A stretch of 64,000 bases of DNA, taken from positions 54,416,017-54,480,016 of the forward strand of contig OX411543.1 in NCBI GenBank assembly GCA_948146395.1. Direction: 5' to 3'. Under the pieces are notes generated by a model. It did no database searches. It saw nothing but the letters and a program-made list of their open reading frames with translations, and was not told the DNA's origin. Positions within the stretch are counted from its first letter, which is position 1; each line of letters begins with the position of its first letter. The position numbers and the translations under genes were made by a program. Shown here in pieces: positions 1 through 12,561 of the stretch. The DNA comes from Fragum whitleyi. Lineage: Eukaryota > Mollusca > Bivalvia > Cardiida > Cardiidae.

Positions 1-1129
1 TGACCAGATTTTTAGATATTTGGGGTTCTAGTAGTAATCAACTGACGATGAAAATGATTTTCAAAGATTCAACTATAACATATAGAGAAATAAGCTCCGC
101 CCATAAAAAAGACATATTTTTCATCCAATCAAAATAATTTTTGGCTGCAAGATAATGGGTCACCCAAAGATCATACCAAAAATGTTGGATGGATATACAT
201 CAGTTACATTCTGAGAAAATGATTTCATATTTTCCACTATATAACATATAGAGAAATGACCTCTGCCCATAAAATACATATTTTTCAACCTATCACAATA
301 ATTTTTGGTAGACTAATAAAGGGTCACTCAAGGATCATTCCATTTAAATTTGGTTGCTATCCAAAAATTAGATTCTGAGAAATTGATTTTCAAAGTTTCC
401 ACTATATAAAATACAAAGAAATGACCTCTGTTCATAAAATGCATATTTTTCATCCAATCACAATTTTTTTGTAGACTGATAAAGGGCCACTCAAGGATCA
501 TTCCAGTGAAAATTGTTTGATATCCATCAATTACATTCTGAGAAAATTATTTTAAAAGTTCTACTATATAACATATAGAGAAATGACCTCTGCCCATAAA
601 ATACATATTTTTCATCCAATCACAATAATTTTTTGTAGACAGATACAGGGTCACTCAAGGATCATTCCAGTGAAATTTGTTTGATATCCATCAGTTACAT
701 TCTGAGAAAATTATTTTAAAAGTTCTACTATATAACATTTAGAGAAATGACCTCCGCCCATAAAATACATATTTTTCATTAGATCACAATGATTTTTTGT
801 AGACTGATCAAGGGTCACCCAAGGATCATTCCTGTAAAATTTAATTGGTATCCATTCATTAGAATCTGAGAAAACTCACTTTTTACCTTATTTGGAAATT
901 AGCCACGCCCATTAAATCCATTTTTTTCATTGGATCCAAATTTCTTGAACAACTTTGAAAGAGGGTCACCCACGGATCAATCCTGAGAAGTTAAGTTGAA
1001 ATTCATCCAGTAGTTTCTGAGGAGAAGATTTTTAAAGAAAAAGTTTACGACCGGACGCACGGACGGACGCACGACAGACACAACGCCATGACAATAGCCC
1101 CAGTGGCTTTCAGCCAGTGGAGCTAAAAA
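1..1129. repeat. degenerate ~165-bp tandem repeat array, copy 1
   Basis: About five units share a core like gagaaatgacctctgcccat followed by gggtcactcaaggatcattc. The cores recur near 90, 255, 421, 583 and 748, a spacing of about 162-166 bp. The array closes with a GGACG-rich stretch and a tail matching gccatgacaatagccccagt. The same array and tail recur at 1801-2594, and single-unit relatives lie at 25.95-26.29 and 28.9-29.2 kb. It lies in the presumed intron upstream of the transporter exon. No coding sequence is supported here. Confidence 0.8.
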
Positions 1130-1604
1130 TCGAAGTCGGAAATGGGGCTTTCATCTTACAAAAATGCTTTTATTTATCCCCTTTGATAGTCTGGATAGCT
1201 CTCATAATGGTTAACACACATGCTAAGTTTCGTGAAGTTATCGTAAATAACAACAGACATATGACCATGGTTAAAGTTTGTCTCACCAACTCCTTCACCA
1301 ACAACGCCCAATCTGATGCGAAAGTGGTCAAGTTATTGACAATATCTCAGTTTTTCTCTGAAAACAGCTGATCTAAAATGTGGAATTATCAATCTTCCAC
1401 AGCACTTTTATGGAGGCATTTTATTTATTTCTCGTATAAATGGACGAATGTCACGAACCCTCCTTTGTTTGTACGAGATCAAACACCACTTTAAACAGTA
1501 TTAATGTTAAACCACGGGGGAAAGTCCTCCTGTCCATATCTTCCTGCTCCAGTACAGCCACAGCATTTCATTCTAGTAACCAGCTGCCCTTCCCACAAAT
1601 CGAG
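1130..1604. other. non-coding intronic stretch with a dispersed repeat
   Basis: No convincing gene. A segment near 1188-1290 (tctggatagctctcataatg, then aacaacagacatatgacca) resembles 20.96-21.11 kb, so part of it is another dispersed repeat. The short open frames here lie inside this repeat and are not supported as coding. Confidence 0.5.
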
Positions 1605-1672
1605 GGCTCAGCGTGAAACAGTTGTAACTCCCTATAAACATATAGGGAGTTACAACTGTTTCGTGCTGAGCC
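1605..1672. repeat. 68-bp near-perfect palindrome
   Basis: GGCTCAGCGTGAAACAGTTG reads into its own reverse complement around a central ATAAACATAT. Related hairpins occur at 22133-22193 and 34503-34568, with degraded forms near 3.39, 6.64, 29.91 and 47.23 kb, so this is a dispersed hairpin family and not a local accident. Confidence 0.8.
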
Positions 1673-1800
1673 ATCGAAATAGTTGTGACCTGTTATGCCA
1701 AAAGGAATCATCTGGGAACTCTGTACTAGAAAGCCATGAATGGCTTGAATCGCTCCACAGGCTCGAAATTCTTGTAATAGCATATGTAAGTTTTGACTAA

Positions 1801-2594
1801 ATTTTTAGATATTTTGGGTTTTACTGATGTTGAAATGATTCTCAAAGTTTCCACTATATTACATATATAGAAATGACTTTCGCCCATAAAAGACATATTT
1901 TTTTTTCCATTGCCAATACTTTTTGGCTGCATGATAATGGGTCACCCAAGGATCATACTAATGAAGTTTGTTTGATATCCATCAATTACATTCTGAGAAA
2001 ATGATTTTCAAAGTTTTCACTATAAAACAGAGAAATTACCTCCGCCCATAAAATACTTTTTTTCATCTGATCACAATAATTTTTGGTAGACTGATAGAGG
2101 GTCACTCAAGAATCATTCCAGTAAAATTTGGTTGATATCCATCTATTACATTCTGAGAAAAAGATTTTCAAAGTTTTCACTGTATAACATAATTATAGAG
2201 AAATGACCTCAACCCATAAAATACATATTTTTCAACCGATCACATTAATTTTTTGTAGACTGAAAAAGGCTCACCCAAGGATCATTCATGTAAATTTTTT
2301 TTGTTATCCATTGATTAGAATCTGAGAAAACTCTTTTTTACCATATTAGGAAATTAGCCACGCCCATTAAATCCATGTTTTTCATTGGATCCAAATTTCT
2401 TGAATGACTTTGAAAGAGGGCCACCCAAGGATCATTCCTGTGAAGTTTGGTTAAAATTCATCCAGTAGTTTCTGAGAAGATGAAAGAAAAAGTTTCCGAC
2501 CGGACGCACGTATGGATGGATGGAGGGACGGATGCACGACAGACACAACGCCATGACAATAGCCCCAGTGGCTTTCAGCCAGTGGAACTAAAAA
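1801..2594. repeat. degenerate ~165-bp tandem repeat array, copy 2
   Basis: Same repeat core, same order and same terminal sequence (gacagacacaacgccatgac, then cagccagtgg) as 1-1129, but with fewer units. Two copies of a multi-unit array in one intron suggest a composite element was duplicated or inserted twice. Confidence 0.75.
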
Positions 2595-2842
2595 TGAATG
2601 TCTAAAAACAGGATAAGATCCAGCATAGATCAATCAGAAGACAGATTTTTTTAATAATTATATAGGATAAAAGAATAATTATTCTTTTTTTTTCAGAAAA
2701 ACCAATTTTTACAAAAATTGCGCTGTCTAACAAGGTATGACAGTACAATAAAAAAATAAATTTTTGATTGTGTCGACGTTTTAAATTGTTGGAAATGTCA
2801 AGCAAATGCTGAATTTTTTTTTTCTTTTGTTTTGATTTCCAG

Positions 2843-3132
2843 GAACTGTGTCCGGCCCAGTGATCTTCGGTCTAGTAACGGATAGTTCATGTTTGGTGTG
2901 GCAGTCTGTGTGTGGTGACGACACTTCCTGTTGGATATATGACCAAGACCATGTGAGCCGGAACTACTTTCTGCTAGCCATATCCATGGATCTAGTTTCT
3001 GTTGTATTCATGTGTCTAGCGCTCTATTTTTATAAACCTCCGCCAGAAAACACTAGCGCTGAAGAGGTATTTGATCATGAGAATGATATGGGTACAGATA
3101 ATGTGATAGGTTGTCAAACTACCCATATGTAA
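2843..3132 (+). CDS. SLCO: SLCO/OATP organic-anion transporter, last coding exon
   Basis: Final coding exon of a solute carrier organic anion transporter, a 12-helix plasma-membrane protein that moves amphipathic organic anions. A pyrimidine-rich tract and AG (2841-2842) precede it. The first two bases complete a split codon, after which the frame reads TVSGPVIFGLVTDSSCLVWQ. The GPxxFGxxxDSxCxxW signature, the later CWIYD with its conserved cysteines, a last hydrophobic helix (FLLAISMDLVSVVFMCLALY) and then YKPPP are typical of the OATP C-terminus. The cytoplasmic tail after the helix is about 35 residues and ends in TAA. All earlier exons lie before this window; bases 1-2842 would be the last intron. 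The subfamily (SLCO4/5-like or another) cannot be told from one exon. Confidence 0.92.
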
Positions 3133-3561
3133 CTTGTTCTGTTTAAGTTTTCTTTAGATTGATGGCTCTGTACAAAACAGCCATAACTGCCTTGTTATAG
3201 GTTTTTACAACTCTTTCCGGCTGCTCTTTTTTTTTAAAAAAGAAATCCCAAACAGTAAGTTAGCTTAGTTCAAAACTGTTGAAATTGCCTATATGTTTGA
3301 AGGGAGTTAAAAAAAATCTGCTGATCCTTTGAATTTTCTTTGTTTAATGACAATTAGTTGGATCTGCATGAAAACATTGTAACTTATTACTGTCTATTTA
3401 TTCCTAGGCAGTTACAACTGTTTCCTGCTGATCCAGTGAAATATTATTTTTTGTGTGTTTTCTCAACTAGAAATCACAAAATACCTCAAGTTATTAAAAC
3501 TTCGGTATATAACCACAAGGTGATGACAAAACAAATCCTAAAGTATAACACCAGCACTGCG
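3133..3561. other. 3' flank of the transporter gene
   Basis: Presumed 3' UTR and intergenic sequence. No clear AATAAA signal close to the stop was found. A degraded member of the AGTTACAACTGTTTC hairpin family lies near 3395-3425. No gene is seen. Confidence 0.45.
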
Positions 3562-3789
3562 TTAACCCTTTCCTGTTTAACACAATTTTGGACCTGTCTA
3601 AATTCAAAGGTTTTGCAGACAAAAATTAAAAGTGGATTTAATTTGAAAAATAACCATTCAGTAAGGTAGAAAATAGTGTGGTAAAAGAAGAAATTGCTTG
3701 TCAGAAGCAATTTCTTCTTTTTTCACAATGTTTTTCAATCATAAAATCACAGGCACGTAAAAAGCAGGGATTAAACAGCAAAGGGTTAA
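3562..3789. mobile_element. TTAA-flanked palindromic MITE, family 1
   Basis: 228 bp bounded by TTAACCCTTTCCTGTTTAA and TTTAAACAGC-like/AAAGGGTTAA ends. The central hairpin is AAGAAGAAATTGCTT paired with AAGCAATTTCTTCTT. Copies in the opposite orientation lie at 24551-24779 and 24995-25224. CCC ends next to TTAA suggest a piggyBac-like non-autonomous element; that superfamily call is an inference. Confidence 0.8.
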
Positions 3790-4024
3790 TGGTGACAAAA
3801 TGGTGCAAACAGTTTTCCAAATATACCCTGCTTTGCACACAAGTGTACATGCCAAGTAGTGTATAATTGGTTAACTGTTGAACTGTTTACATCGTTTTGT
3901 CATCATGAACATAGGCCAGATTTGTTCTGAAAACAGCTAAACTTAAGGTGACCTTTGGAACTCGATATCAAGGTCTTGCCATAGAGAAAACATAAGCAGT
4001 CAGAAATGGATAATGCTAAAGGAA

Positions 4025-4193
4025 CAAGAGCTGTCACTGTAAGATGACAATGCCCCCGACACCGCTTTGATTTAGAAGTTATGGCCAATGTTAAAGTTTT
4101 TGGACGGAATGACGGACGGACGGACAGACGGACGGACAGACGGACGGACGGACAAGTCAAATTTATGATGCCTCCCTATCGGGGGCATAAAAA
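4025..4193. repeat. dispersed repeat with GACG tract, 'gggggcataaaaa' end
   Basis: Starts caagagctgtcactgtaag, contains acggacggacagacgg tracts and ends in tatcgggggcataaaaa. The first half matches 6797-6920 nearly word for word, and the second half matches 18671-18746. A relative ends at about 35.07 kb. Confidence 0.75.
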
Positions 4194-4345
4194 GTGTTTG
4201 TTACAAAAGTATGCTGCAAAATACCAGTCATAAAAATCTGTGCGTGAAATTTCCAAAAATTTTACAAGTGCACATAGTAAAGCTTTGGATCAGCCTGTGT
4301 AACCATAGTCTAATTAGAGCCTTCACATTGCACTCTGTAAGTAGT

Positions 4346-4767
4346 TACAGTTAATAACATCGTGAAATTGACAATCATTCCGATCAAAATCATTCTAAAT
4401 CATTCACTCAGCGCTCCATCCATTCATTCCAAAAACTCACTCAAATCGATCAAAAACGCTCCAAACTCACTGAAAAACATATAATAACAACTTCGTTCAA
4501 ACTATTAATAGCTAGGGAAAAAAATCTTATTTAATTGAAATTGTAGGCGTTTGATAGGTTCTTGAAGAAATAGGGAGCTATCTAATGAACTTGTATGCAT
4601 ATTTTATTAAAGGGAGGTAATCAATATTGCTAATTTTGTTCATCCTGAACAAAATTTGCAATACTTGATTACCTCCAATTAAATTCACTCAAAAGTCGCT
4701 CCACACACTCATTCAATTTCATTCCAAAATCATTCACCTTGTCAATTTCACGATGTTTTTAACTGTA
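4346..4767. mobile_element. MITE with TACAGTTAA...CATCGTGAAATTGACAA ends
   Basis: The two ends are inverted copies (left ACATCGTGAAATTGACAA, right TTGTCAATTTCACGATGT, extending to TACAGTTAA/TTAACTGTA). Inside are many CATTC/CACTC words and a nested hairpin around 4618-4676 (aatattgctaattttgttc and its complement). A more decayed copy lies at about 7103-7515. Confidence 0.8.
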
Positions 4768-6350
4768 TTTATTACAAGCATCTCCAAACAATAGGCAAAA
4801 TTATGAATTGGAAAGCTGTTCGACTTCTTGATGTCAACTTATCACACACACTTGAAATAGTTGTCACTGTCAGACACATGCTCATTAAAATATTTCCATT
4901 GGAAGTAACCAAAGAGCAGTAAAAGGGAGAATGCTTAAGCCATTTGTCACCAATTTGATTTGTCAAAATGCATGATTATGTTGTACAAGGCTAGCTTGTC
5001 TGGAAGGTATACACATTACATAAGATAATGAATATTGAAGTCTTCATTTGACAAAACATTGTATTTCATACAAAAAGATTTTAAAACATAGTGCAAATAA
5101 ACATCGAACGTGTTTTATCATACTTTATAGATTTGAAGATTCTGAAATATATGACAGTTGCTGGTCAACTCAAATCCAAGGCAACTTATACTCAAGTCAA
5201 CTCATACGAAATAAAGGTGAGGTATTCTTGAGCAAGTTGGCTAATTTTATAAACTGCCTATTTATCATTTGTGCCTATGTGTGAGATTTCCAACTACTTA
5301 AAATATGTGAAAAGCAAAGACTATGACCAGCCTGTGCATCCGCACAGTCTGACCAGAGTCTTCACTGGCATAATCAGCAAGTATTTCTTTAAATTCTATG
5401 TACTATTTAGAGTGTTCTGAGTTAGGGCCAGAAGCACCATCTTGACTTGAGTCTCCTTTTTTGGTGACTTTCATCTAGAAATGTGTCACAGAAACAGAAT
5501 CCCCTATAAATAATCGATTTCTTCCTGTGATCTATTTGACCCCCAACTGTGACCTTGACCTACGGCATATCAGGACCAACTGCTCGCATGACTCTAGAAC
5601 TCATCCAGTTGAACAACTGCTACAAGATTTTTAGTTGATTTACTCTTTCAACTAAAAACCAATCATTGATTGTGATTTGAAACCGATTCTCTAACAATAT
5701 TAACCACACACACACTCATATGGGGACAGGGGTTACTCTATATGACTATTTCCATTTGATGTCTGGTCATAAAAATGCCTATCAGGGATAGACACTGACA
5801 CCAGTCCTCAGGCCCGAGACCTGTGGATTCTAGGTAGGACTGGTAGATGTAACCATCCTTCAGGCCTGTCGTTAAAGGTAGTGCTTAGTATTTAAAATCT
5901 GTCCAGTTTTGAAAAATAACTGCCTTTCCAATACTAATTATTGCATGATTACCGAATGGAAAACGTTGTAGAAAAGAAGAAATTGCTTGTCAAAAGCAAT
6001 TTCTACGTTTCAAACAATGTTTTCCTTGCAATTTGTCCCTTAAATTATCAACTCAAACATGGATTCATGCAGGACCTGTTGTTATCAGGGAGGACCTGCA
6101 ATATTTTGGGCTTACATGTCCTTCAGGCTGTTGGCATAAAGTAGTTAGTGTCAAACCCTGTCTATGTGTTGACTCCTTAATTTTGCCTTTAGATTTCTAA
6201 TTGACAAATTCATCAGTGTGACTTGGGTAAAAGTTGCCTTGGATAAGATTTTCAATTAAGGCATACTTTTTATTTGTTTTGCTACAAATCAATAACTTAT
6301 ACAATATATCATTTCTACAATTTGGATAAATTAATAGACAAAGAGAGTAT
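4768..6350. other. no gene seen
   Basis: AT-rich sequence with short repeat fragments: a piece of the cagcctgtgcatccgcacag hairpin repeat near 5325-5350, and a decayed family-1 hairpin (gaagaaattgcttgtcaaaa) near 5965-6010. No open frame here has splice signals or family similarity that I recognise. Confidence 0.5.
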
Positions 6351-6470
6351 TTGTTGATTTCATGGAGGTATGAAACTAAAAACCTAATAACACTGTATGA
6401 GCATGAAAAGTGGATTCATAAATGAGTTTGATTGTGTGACTAGTTTTATACTTCCATGAAATCAACAAAA
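6351..6470. repeat. inverted repeat, ttgttgatttcatggaggta arms
   Basis: The left arm (ttgttgatttcatgga then agtatgaaac-like sequence) and the right arm (acttccatgaaatcaacaaa) are reverse complements separated by about 75 bp. It is probably a small MITE. Confidence 0.65.
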
Positions 6471-6796
6471 AACAAGTCTTCAGCCAATTTTGATGCACAA
6501 ATCTTGGTAAACACAACTAAAATTTTTCTTAGATAAACATTTTTGAAAGGATGACAAAACCATTACTAGAATAATGCTTAATTCAATAATATCATTGCAT
6601 TAATTGATAACCCAGCTCTTAACAATTGAAAGTGCCTTAACACATTGGCAGTTACAACTGTTAGGCACTGAGCCATTGATTTCTAAATACTAATTTGACT
6701 CTTCACGCAAAAAGGGACCATCTGGGAACTCCGTAAAACAGATTTTTGAAAAAGAGATTGAACCTAGTACAGGCCAACCAGAGGTCGTATTTCAAA

Positions 6797-6920
6797 CAAG
6801 AGCTGTCACTGTAAGATGACAATGCCCCCGACACCGCTTTGATAGTAATAAGGAAGTTATGGCCAATGTTAAAGTTTTTGGACGGAATGACGGACGGACG
6901 GACGGACAGACCAACATTGG
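6797..6920. repeat. dispersed repeat, second copy of the 4025 family
   Basis: Nearly identical to 4025-4140 (caagagctgtcactgtaag through acggacggacggacagacc), but it lacks the gggggcataaaaa end. Confidence 0.75.
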
Positions 6921-7102
6921 GTCATTATGTGGCATTATGCTTAGGGGCTATCAAGCTGTCCAAAATAAGGAGCTTTCGATTTTTGTTCTAACATTCAGCT
7001 TATGAGTTACCAGTGTTTTTGACAAAGAGCTATTTGTCAAAGAATTAAGTATTAAAAATCTAAAGTTTCCTTTTTAAATGGATTTTGTAACTTCATGTTG
7101 TT

Positions 7103-7515
7103 GAAGTTAGTTACATCATTAAATTGACAATCATATCAATGAAAACAATTCTAAATCGCTTACTCATCGCTCTATTCGTTCATTCCAAACACTCACTCCA
7201 ATCGATCAAAAACGCTCATAATTACTTAAAGAGATAATTAGTATGATACAATCAACAACTACCTTTAAAATGAATAAAGCAAGAACTGATTTGCGATTAC
7301 AGTGACATAACTGAATTCTGAAGCGTCTGATTGGTTTTTGAAGAAATAGGAAGTTATTTATAGAACGTGTTTACATATTTAATTAAAGGGAGGTAATTTA
7401 TATTGCCAATTTTTTCATTCTGAACAAAATTAGCTACAGTGGATTACTTCTCCTTTATTTCACTCAAAACTCATTCCAAACACTCATTCAATTTCATTCT
7501 AAAACCATTCTGTTG
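7103..7515. mobile_element. decayed copy of the 4346 MITE
   Basis: Same internal order as 4346-4767 (aaattgacaatcat, the CATTC/CACTC-rich zone, tcgatcaaaaacgct, a GGGAGGTAAT zone, then a second CACTCAAAACTCATTCC zone), but the ends are eroded. Edges are approximate. Confidence 0.65.
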
Positions 7516-7574
7516 TTAAGTGTATCTATGGTTATTCCAGGAATATTGCCAAAATAAAAAATAAAAGAAAAACA

Positions 7575-8065
7575 GATTTACAAGAGCCATGTCGGACATT
7601 GGCATCCCCTGCCATGAAAGCTTGGTGGTAAACTGAAGCCTAATTATAGATTAAGGATTCTTTTGTAATTTAAGAGATATAACCCCTACATAATCTAAGT
7701 CTTTAAAATGACAATGGGCAAAAACTGGAAAACTATGCAAGTAAGAGTTACAGTTATTAAGCACTGCACTTCTCCTCAATGAGATATATCCATCCATTAA
7801 GTTTCAAGTTGATAGCTATTATTCTTTAGTAGGAGATATTGCTCTGGACAAAATCTAAGTATTTAAAAATAAGAAAGGGCAATAACTCAAAAACCATGCA
7901 AGCAAGAGTTGTAGTTCTTTTGCACTGCACTTCTCCTTCATAACATCTATCCACCCGCAAATTTTCAAGTTGATAGCTTTTATACTCTAGGAGATATGCT
8001 TCAGATAAATTTAGTGATGGAACCTCGGAACGATAGAACAACGGACGGAGACCATTACCGAAAAT
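7575..8065. repeat. dispersed repeat with two ~165-bp sub-units
   Basis: The words gcactgcacttctcct and gggcaataactc appear twice, near 7700-7790 and 7875-7945. They appear again at 21.77-21.86 kb. No coding. Confidence 0.65.
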
Positions 8066-8578
8066 GGCGGGGGATCAAAATCAGTAAAAGGTGATTTGAA
8101 TGGTTAAATTCCTTAAAGTAATGGATACTATTTTTCAGAGCATTCATTTACTTAGATGACAACGAATAAAATAATTGACACTATCACTGTTATATAAACT
8201 GAGTATGCGAATTTGAAAGTCTACCTTAAATAATTGTGATGCCCAAAACACATCAAATCTCTTTAAATAACATAACACCACACAATTAATGAAATCTTCA
8301 AGATTTATTCATTTTGCTTAACACTTTCAGAATCATGTGCGATATTGAAAAGTGCAGTCAATGGCTTCTTTCAAATTCCGGCATATACTGTGTTATCCTC
8401 CCCTCTATCAAAGGACGACTCGCCACCACTTCATCATCAAATTCATAATCTTTATGTCTTACACATGTGACTTTCGAATACCTTCTCCTACAGTAAAGTC
8501 GTACAAAATTGTCAAAGATTTTTAAAAACTTCTAGAAGAATATGCTTAACTTTATGCTAATGGTATATATGTCTATTT

Positions 8579-8913
8579 TTAATCACATTGAAGTAATTGA
8601 CAAACTAGGTTAACTCCTCTGTATTTCACATAAACTGCATCCCAGTGAAACCTATGCCATGACATTTCTTCACAGGTACCACACACAATATTCTTTGTAA
8701 GCCAGTGACAGCAACTGTCAGTTTTCGAATTAACAGAGTTGATCAGATCACCTTGTTCATCAGAGTCGTTCAGATTTCGGTAAAGTTCACAAATGGACTT
8801 ACACACTTTGGCTTTTATTTCATGTTCCGAGTCTGACTGTAGCTGTTGCTCAATACACCACTGAAAGTCGGTCCTTAATGTGTTCAGAGTGTTTACTTTC
8901 TTTTTTAGTTTAA
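8579..8913 (-). CDS. candidate terminal exon of an unrecognised gene
   Basis: On the minus strand an AG preceded by CACTTTTTTC opens a frame of about 110 codons ending in TAA at 8581-8579. It starts with two bases of a split codon, then KLKKKVNTLNTLRTDFQWCI. The sequence is mixed and protein-like rather than repeat-like, with a lysine-rich start, an acidic middle (SDSEHEIKAK) and cysteines near the end (DSCCHW, then CGTCEE, then WHRFHWDAV). I do not recognise the family. A possible upstream exon at 13239-13175 ends in a compatible phase, and a candidate promoter lies near 18.3 kb on the same strand. The frame also stays open a little upstream into the putative intron. It could instead be a chance open frame. 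Confidence 0.4.
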
Positions 8914-9599
8914 CTGAAAAAAGTGATATCATTTTAAGGATTAAAAGCAGGTTCAATACAGGAAAGTAGTGATTCATAATTAAAGGTTTATTTAAGGATT
9001 TTACACCATCAAAAATACTCATTTTCAAGGACTTATTCTTTCATCCCTTTTCTGACATATAATGCTTTATAATATTGGACAGTGTAGGGAAACATTGTGC
9101 AAAAAGGCGAAAATGCTCATGAAGAGCAATTTCACCTGTTCCATCAATGTTTTTCTCCTTATCAGTATGTTAAATCCCTATATAAACCATGCATGTTTAT
9201 ATTTTAACAAGTTCTTTCAATTAAGTTCATCAGGAGACCAAATGTATTGAAATTAAAGTTCTCTTCAAGATGTCTCTTATTTGCCAAGTACTTTTCAAGC
9301 CTGTATGTCTTGCATAGTTACATAATAAGGTTAAATTATTTGTGTCCATTATCATGTAAAGCAACGATCATAAAATAGTATAAAGTCATGAACCATTGTC
9401 AAAGTGTTTAAAAAGTCAAAGAGGTCCAAAATATATGTGCAAATTTCAAAGCAAAAGCTTGAGTAGTTACATAGATATGATAATGTTGCATGAAAAACTT
9501 TACCCTAGAAAACCAAAAGCAACCCAAATGGTAGGTTGAGAACAGCTCATGAGCCAGAGTTATCCCTAAATGCTTTTTAATGTTTTTCTCTACTTAGCT
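8914..9599. other. no gene seen
   Basis: AT-rich. A decayed MITE hairpin (gaaacattgtgcaaaaaggc ... caatgtttttctcc) lies near 9090-9155. Nothing else is supported. Confidence 0.45.
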
Positions 9600-9717
9600 A
9601 AAAAGGATTGAGGGCCTCAGCTTGTCCACTATCAAGAGCTATAAAGTTTGTATCACTTGTTAATTAAAGTGTTAATTAAGATACACATACATAATTGTTC
9701 TAATTTTTCATTAAATT

Positions 9718-10495
9718 TGGACACATTAAGAGGTACACCATGTCCACTATAAAGAGCTAGTAAGTGTCCATCATTAGGTTCTAAAACTGTCCATCATTAG
9801 GTTCTAAAACTGTCCATCATTAGGAGACATGTATATAATGAAAACAATACTACGAAATTAACTTTTCGTGAAATATGGACACATTAAGAGCTACACCATG
9901 TCCACTATTAAGAGCTACTAAGTGTCCATAATTAGGTTCTGAAACAGTTAATCATTAGTAGGGATGTGGAAATACAGCAACAGATTTTCTCCGCTTGTGC
10001 CATGACAAATAAAGTGTGATCTTATACTAGTCCAGGATGAAAATGAACTTGTCAACAAGAAATCGAAAAGATAGATTTTGAGAAAACATTGAAAATGATG
10101 TTTTCTATTCTTTGATACAAACAATAAATTATTGATCAATTTAATCTTTTAAGTGCCATTCTAAAATTTGCCCTCTTTTTTTATTTGTCCAAGGACAAGT
10201 GGTCTTGCAAAATGAACTTGTCCGCACTTAGAAAAACATATTCCAGACGAGGCAGGCATGGGGTTTCAACATCCTACACAAGGAGACATTTATATAATTA
10301 TTATGAATTGAAGGGGTTTTACTCCACTTTTACATAATTTCAGCCATGCTCAGGAATCATTTTGGGGTGAAATATGTGGAATCCCTCATTTTCCAGCCAG
10401 AAACCTCATTGAAACTGGCTAAATGAAAGATTGATTGGATGGAGTTTTATGCAGATTTCAACACTTTTTCAGCTTTATCCCAGCAGCTTGAGCAT
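9718..10495. repeat. tandem duplication unit A
   Basis: Matches 10813-11590 with only scattered differences. For example the frame starting MINNLLFVSKNRKH appears in both copies exactly 1095 bp apart, with one residue changed in the first 16. The close match implies a recent duplication. Confidence 0.8.
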
Positions 10496-10812
10496 CTAAC
10501 AATGGATTCCTGGTATTTATCACAAGTACTACCATCACATCCTTCCCTAGCCAACAAACTGCTATCCCACATAGGTCTCCGATTATCAACCCATTGGTGG
10601 TAGACAAGTAGTAAGAAAGGATGAGTGCCCCCGTCTGGGAGTATATAATTATGACAATGCTCCAATATTATTTAATATGGATACATTAAGAGCTACACCA
10701 TGTCCACTATAAAGAGCTAATGAGTGTCCATCATCGGGTTCTGAAACTGTTCATCATTAAGAGACATGTGTATAGTCAAGACAATACTACAAAAGTAACT
10801 TTTTATTTAATA

Positions 10813-11590
10813 TGGACACATTAAGAGGTACACCATGTCCACTATAAATGGCTAGTAAGTGTCCATCATTAGGTTCTAAAACTGTCCATCATTAGGTTCT
10901 AAAACTGTCCATCATTAGGAGACATGTATATAATGAAAACAATACTACGAAATTAACTTTTCGTGAAATATGGACACATTAAGAGCTACACCATGTCCAC
11001 TATTAAGAGCTACTAAGTGTCCATAATTAGGTTCTGAAACAGTTAATCATTAGTAGGGATGTGGAAATACAGCAACAGATTTTCTCCACTTGTGCCATGA
11101 CAAATAAAGTGTGATCTTATACTAGTCCAGGATGAAAATGAACTTGTCAACAAGAAATCGAAAAGATAGATTTTGAGAAAACATTGAAAACAATGTTTTC
11201 TATTCTTTGATACAAACAATAAATTATTGATCAATTTAATCTTTTAAGTGCCATTCTAAAATTTGCCCTCTTTTTTTTATTTGTCCAAGGACAAGTGGTC
11301 TTGCAAAATGAACTTGTCCGCACTTAGAAAAACATATTCCAGACGAGGCAGGCATGGGGTTTCAACATCCTACACAAGGAGACATTTATATAATTATTAT
11401 GAATTGAAGGGGTTTTACTCCACTTTTACATAATTTCAGCCATGCTCAGGAATCATTTTGGGGTGAAATATGTGGAATCCCTCATTTTCCAGCCAGAAAT
11501 CTCATTGAAACTGGCTAAATGAAAGATTGATTGGATGGAGTTTTATGCCGATTTCAAAACTTTTTCAGCTTTATCCCAACAGCTTGAGCT
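10813..11590. repeat. tandem duplication unit B
   Basis: Second copy of 9718-10495. The match stops after cagcttgagc, where unit A continues into a SINE and unit B into tagaaaaacccttgtcagac. Confidence 0.8.
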
Positions 11591-12561
11591 AGAAAAACCC
11601 TTGTCAGACAAGACAAGCATGGGAATTCAACATCCTAGTAAATGAGACAGTATATAATTAGGATGGATTGAATGGGTTTTTACGCCACTTTTGACATGAT
11701 TTCAGCCATATCGCGGGGGCTGGAGCACCTTATAATGCATTCTTGGTATTTTTCACACCAGTGCTACAATCGCATCTTTTTCTTGCCTCAAGTTCTATTC
11801 CACATATTAGGTCTCCGATTATCAACCCATTGGTGGTAGAAAAGTAATCGGAAAGGATGAGTGCCGCCTTAGGGGAGTATATAATTATGACAATGCTCCT
11901 ATCTTAACTTTTTATTAAATATGGACTCATTAAAAATTATACCATGTCCACTATAAAGAGCTAGTACGTGTCCATCATTAGGTTCTGAAACTGTTCATCA
12001 TTAGGGGCATGTATATAATTTTGACAATGCTCCAAAATTAACTTTTTATCAAATATGGACACATTAAGAGCTTTGCCATGTCCACTATAAAGAGCTAGTA
12101 AGTGTCCGTCAATAGGTTCTTAAAATGTTCATTATTTTGAGACATGTATTATAATGACAATACTCCAAAATTAACTTTTTATTAAATATGGACACATCAG
12201 GAGTTAAATCATGCCCACTATAAAGATCTAGTAAGTGTCCATCATTAATTTCTGAAACTGCTCATCATTAGCAGCGATGTGGAAACACAGATTTGCTCCA
12301 CTTGTGCCATGACAAATAAAGTGTGATTTTCTACTAGACCAGGATTAAAATGAACTTGTCAACAAGAAATAGAATAGATGTTTTGAGAAAACATTGAAAA
12401 ACAATGATTTCTATTCTTAGATTGAAACAAACAATAAATTATTGATCTATTTATTTCTTTAAGTGCCATTCTAAAATTTGTCCTAGTTTATTTATTTGTC
12501 CATGGACAAGTGGTTTTGCAAAATGTACTTGTCCACACGTAGAAAAACCCTTGTCAGACAA

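Noticed and set aside
1..2594. Regularly spaced repeats resembling a CRISPR array
   Set aside because: The units are ~165 bp, degenerate and without unique short spacers; the setting is a eukaryotic intron.
3903..4160. Arg/Ser/Pro-rich peptide (SVRLSVRLSVRPSFRP)
   Set aside because: A translation artefact of the ACGG/GACG tract in a dispersed repeat.
9948..11234. Two identical-looking small proteins (MINNLLFVSKNRKH)
   Set aside because: They are copies of a tandemly duplicated non-coding repeat and correspond to a decayed MITE read in antisense.
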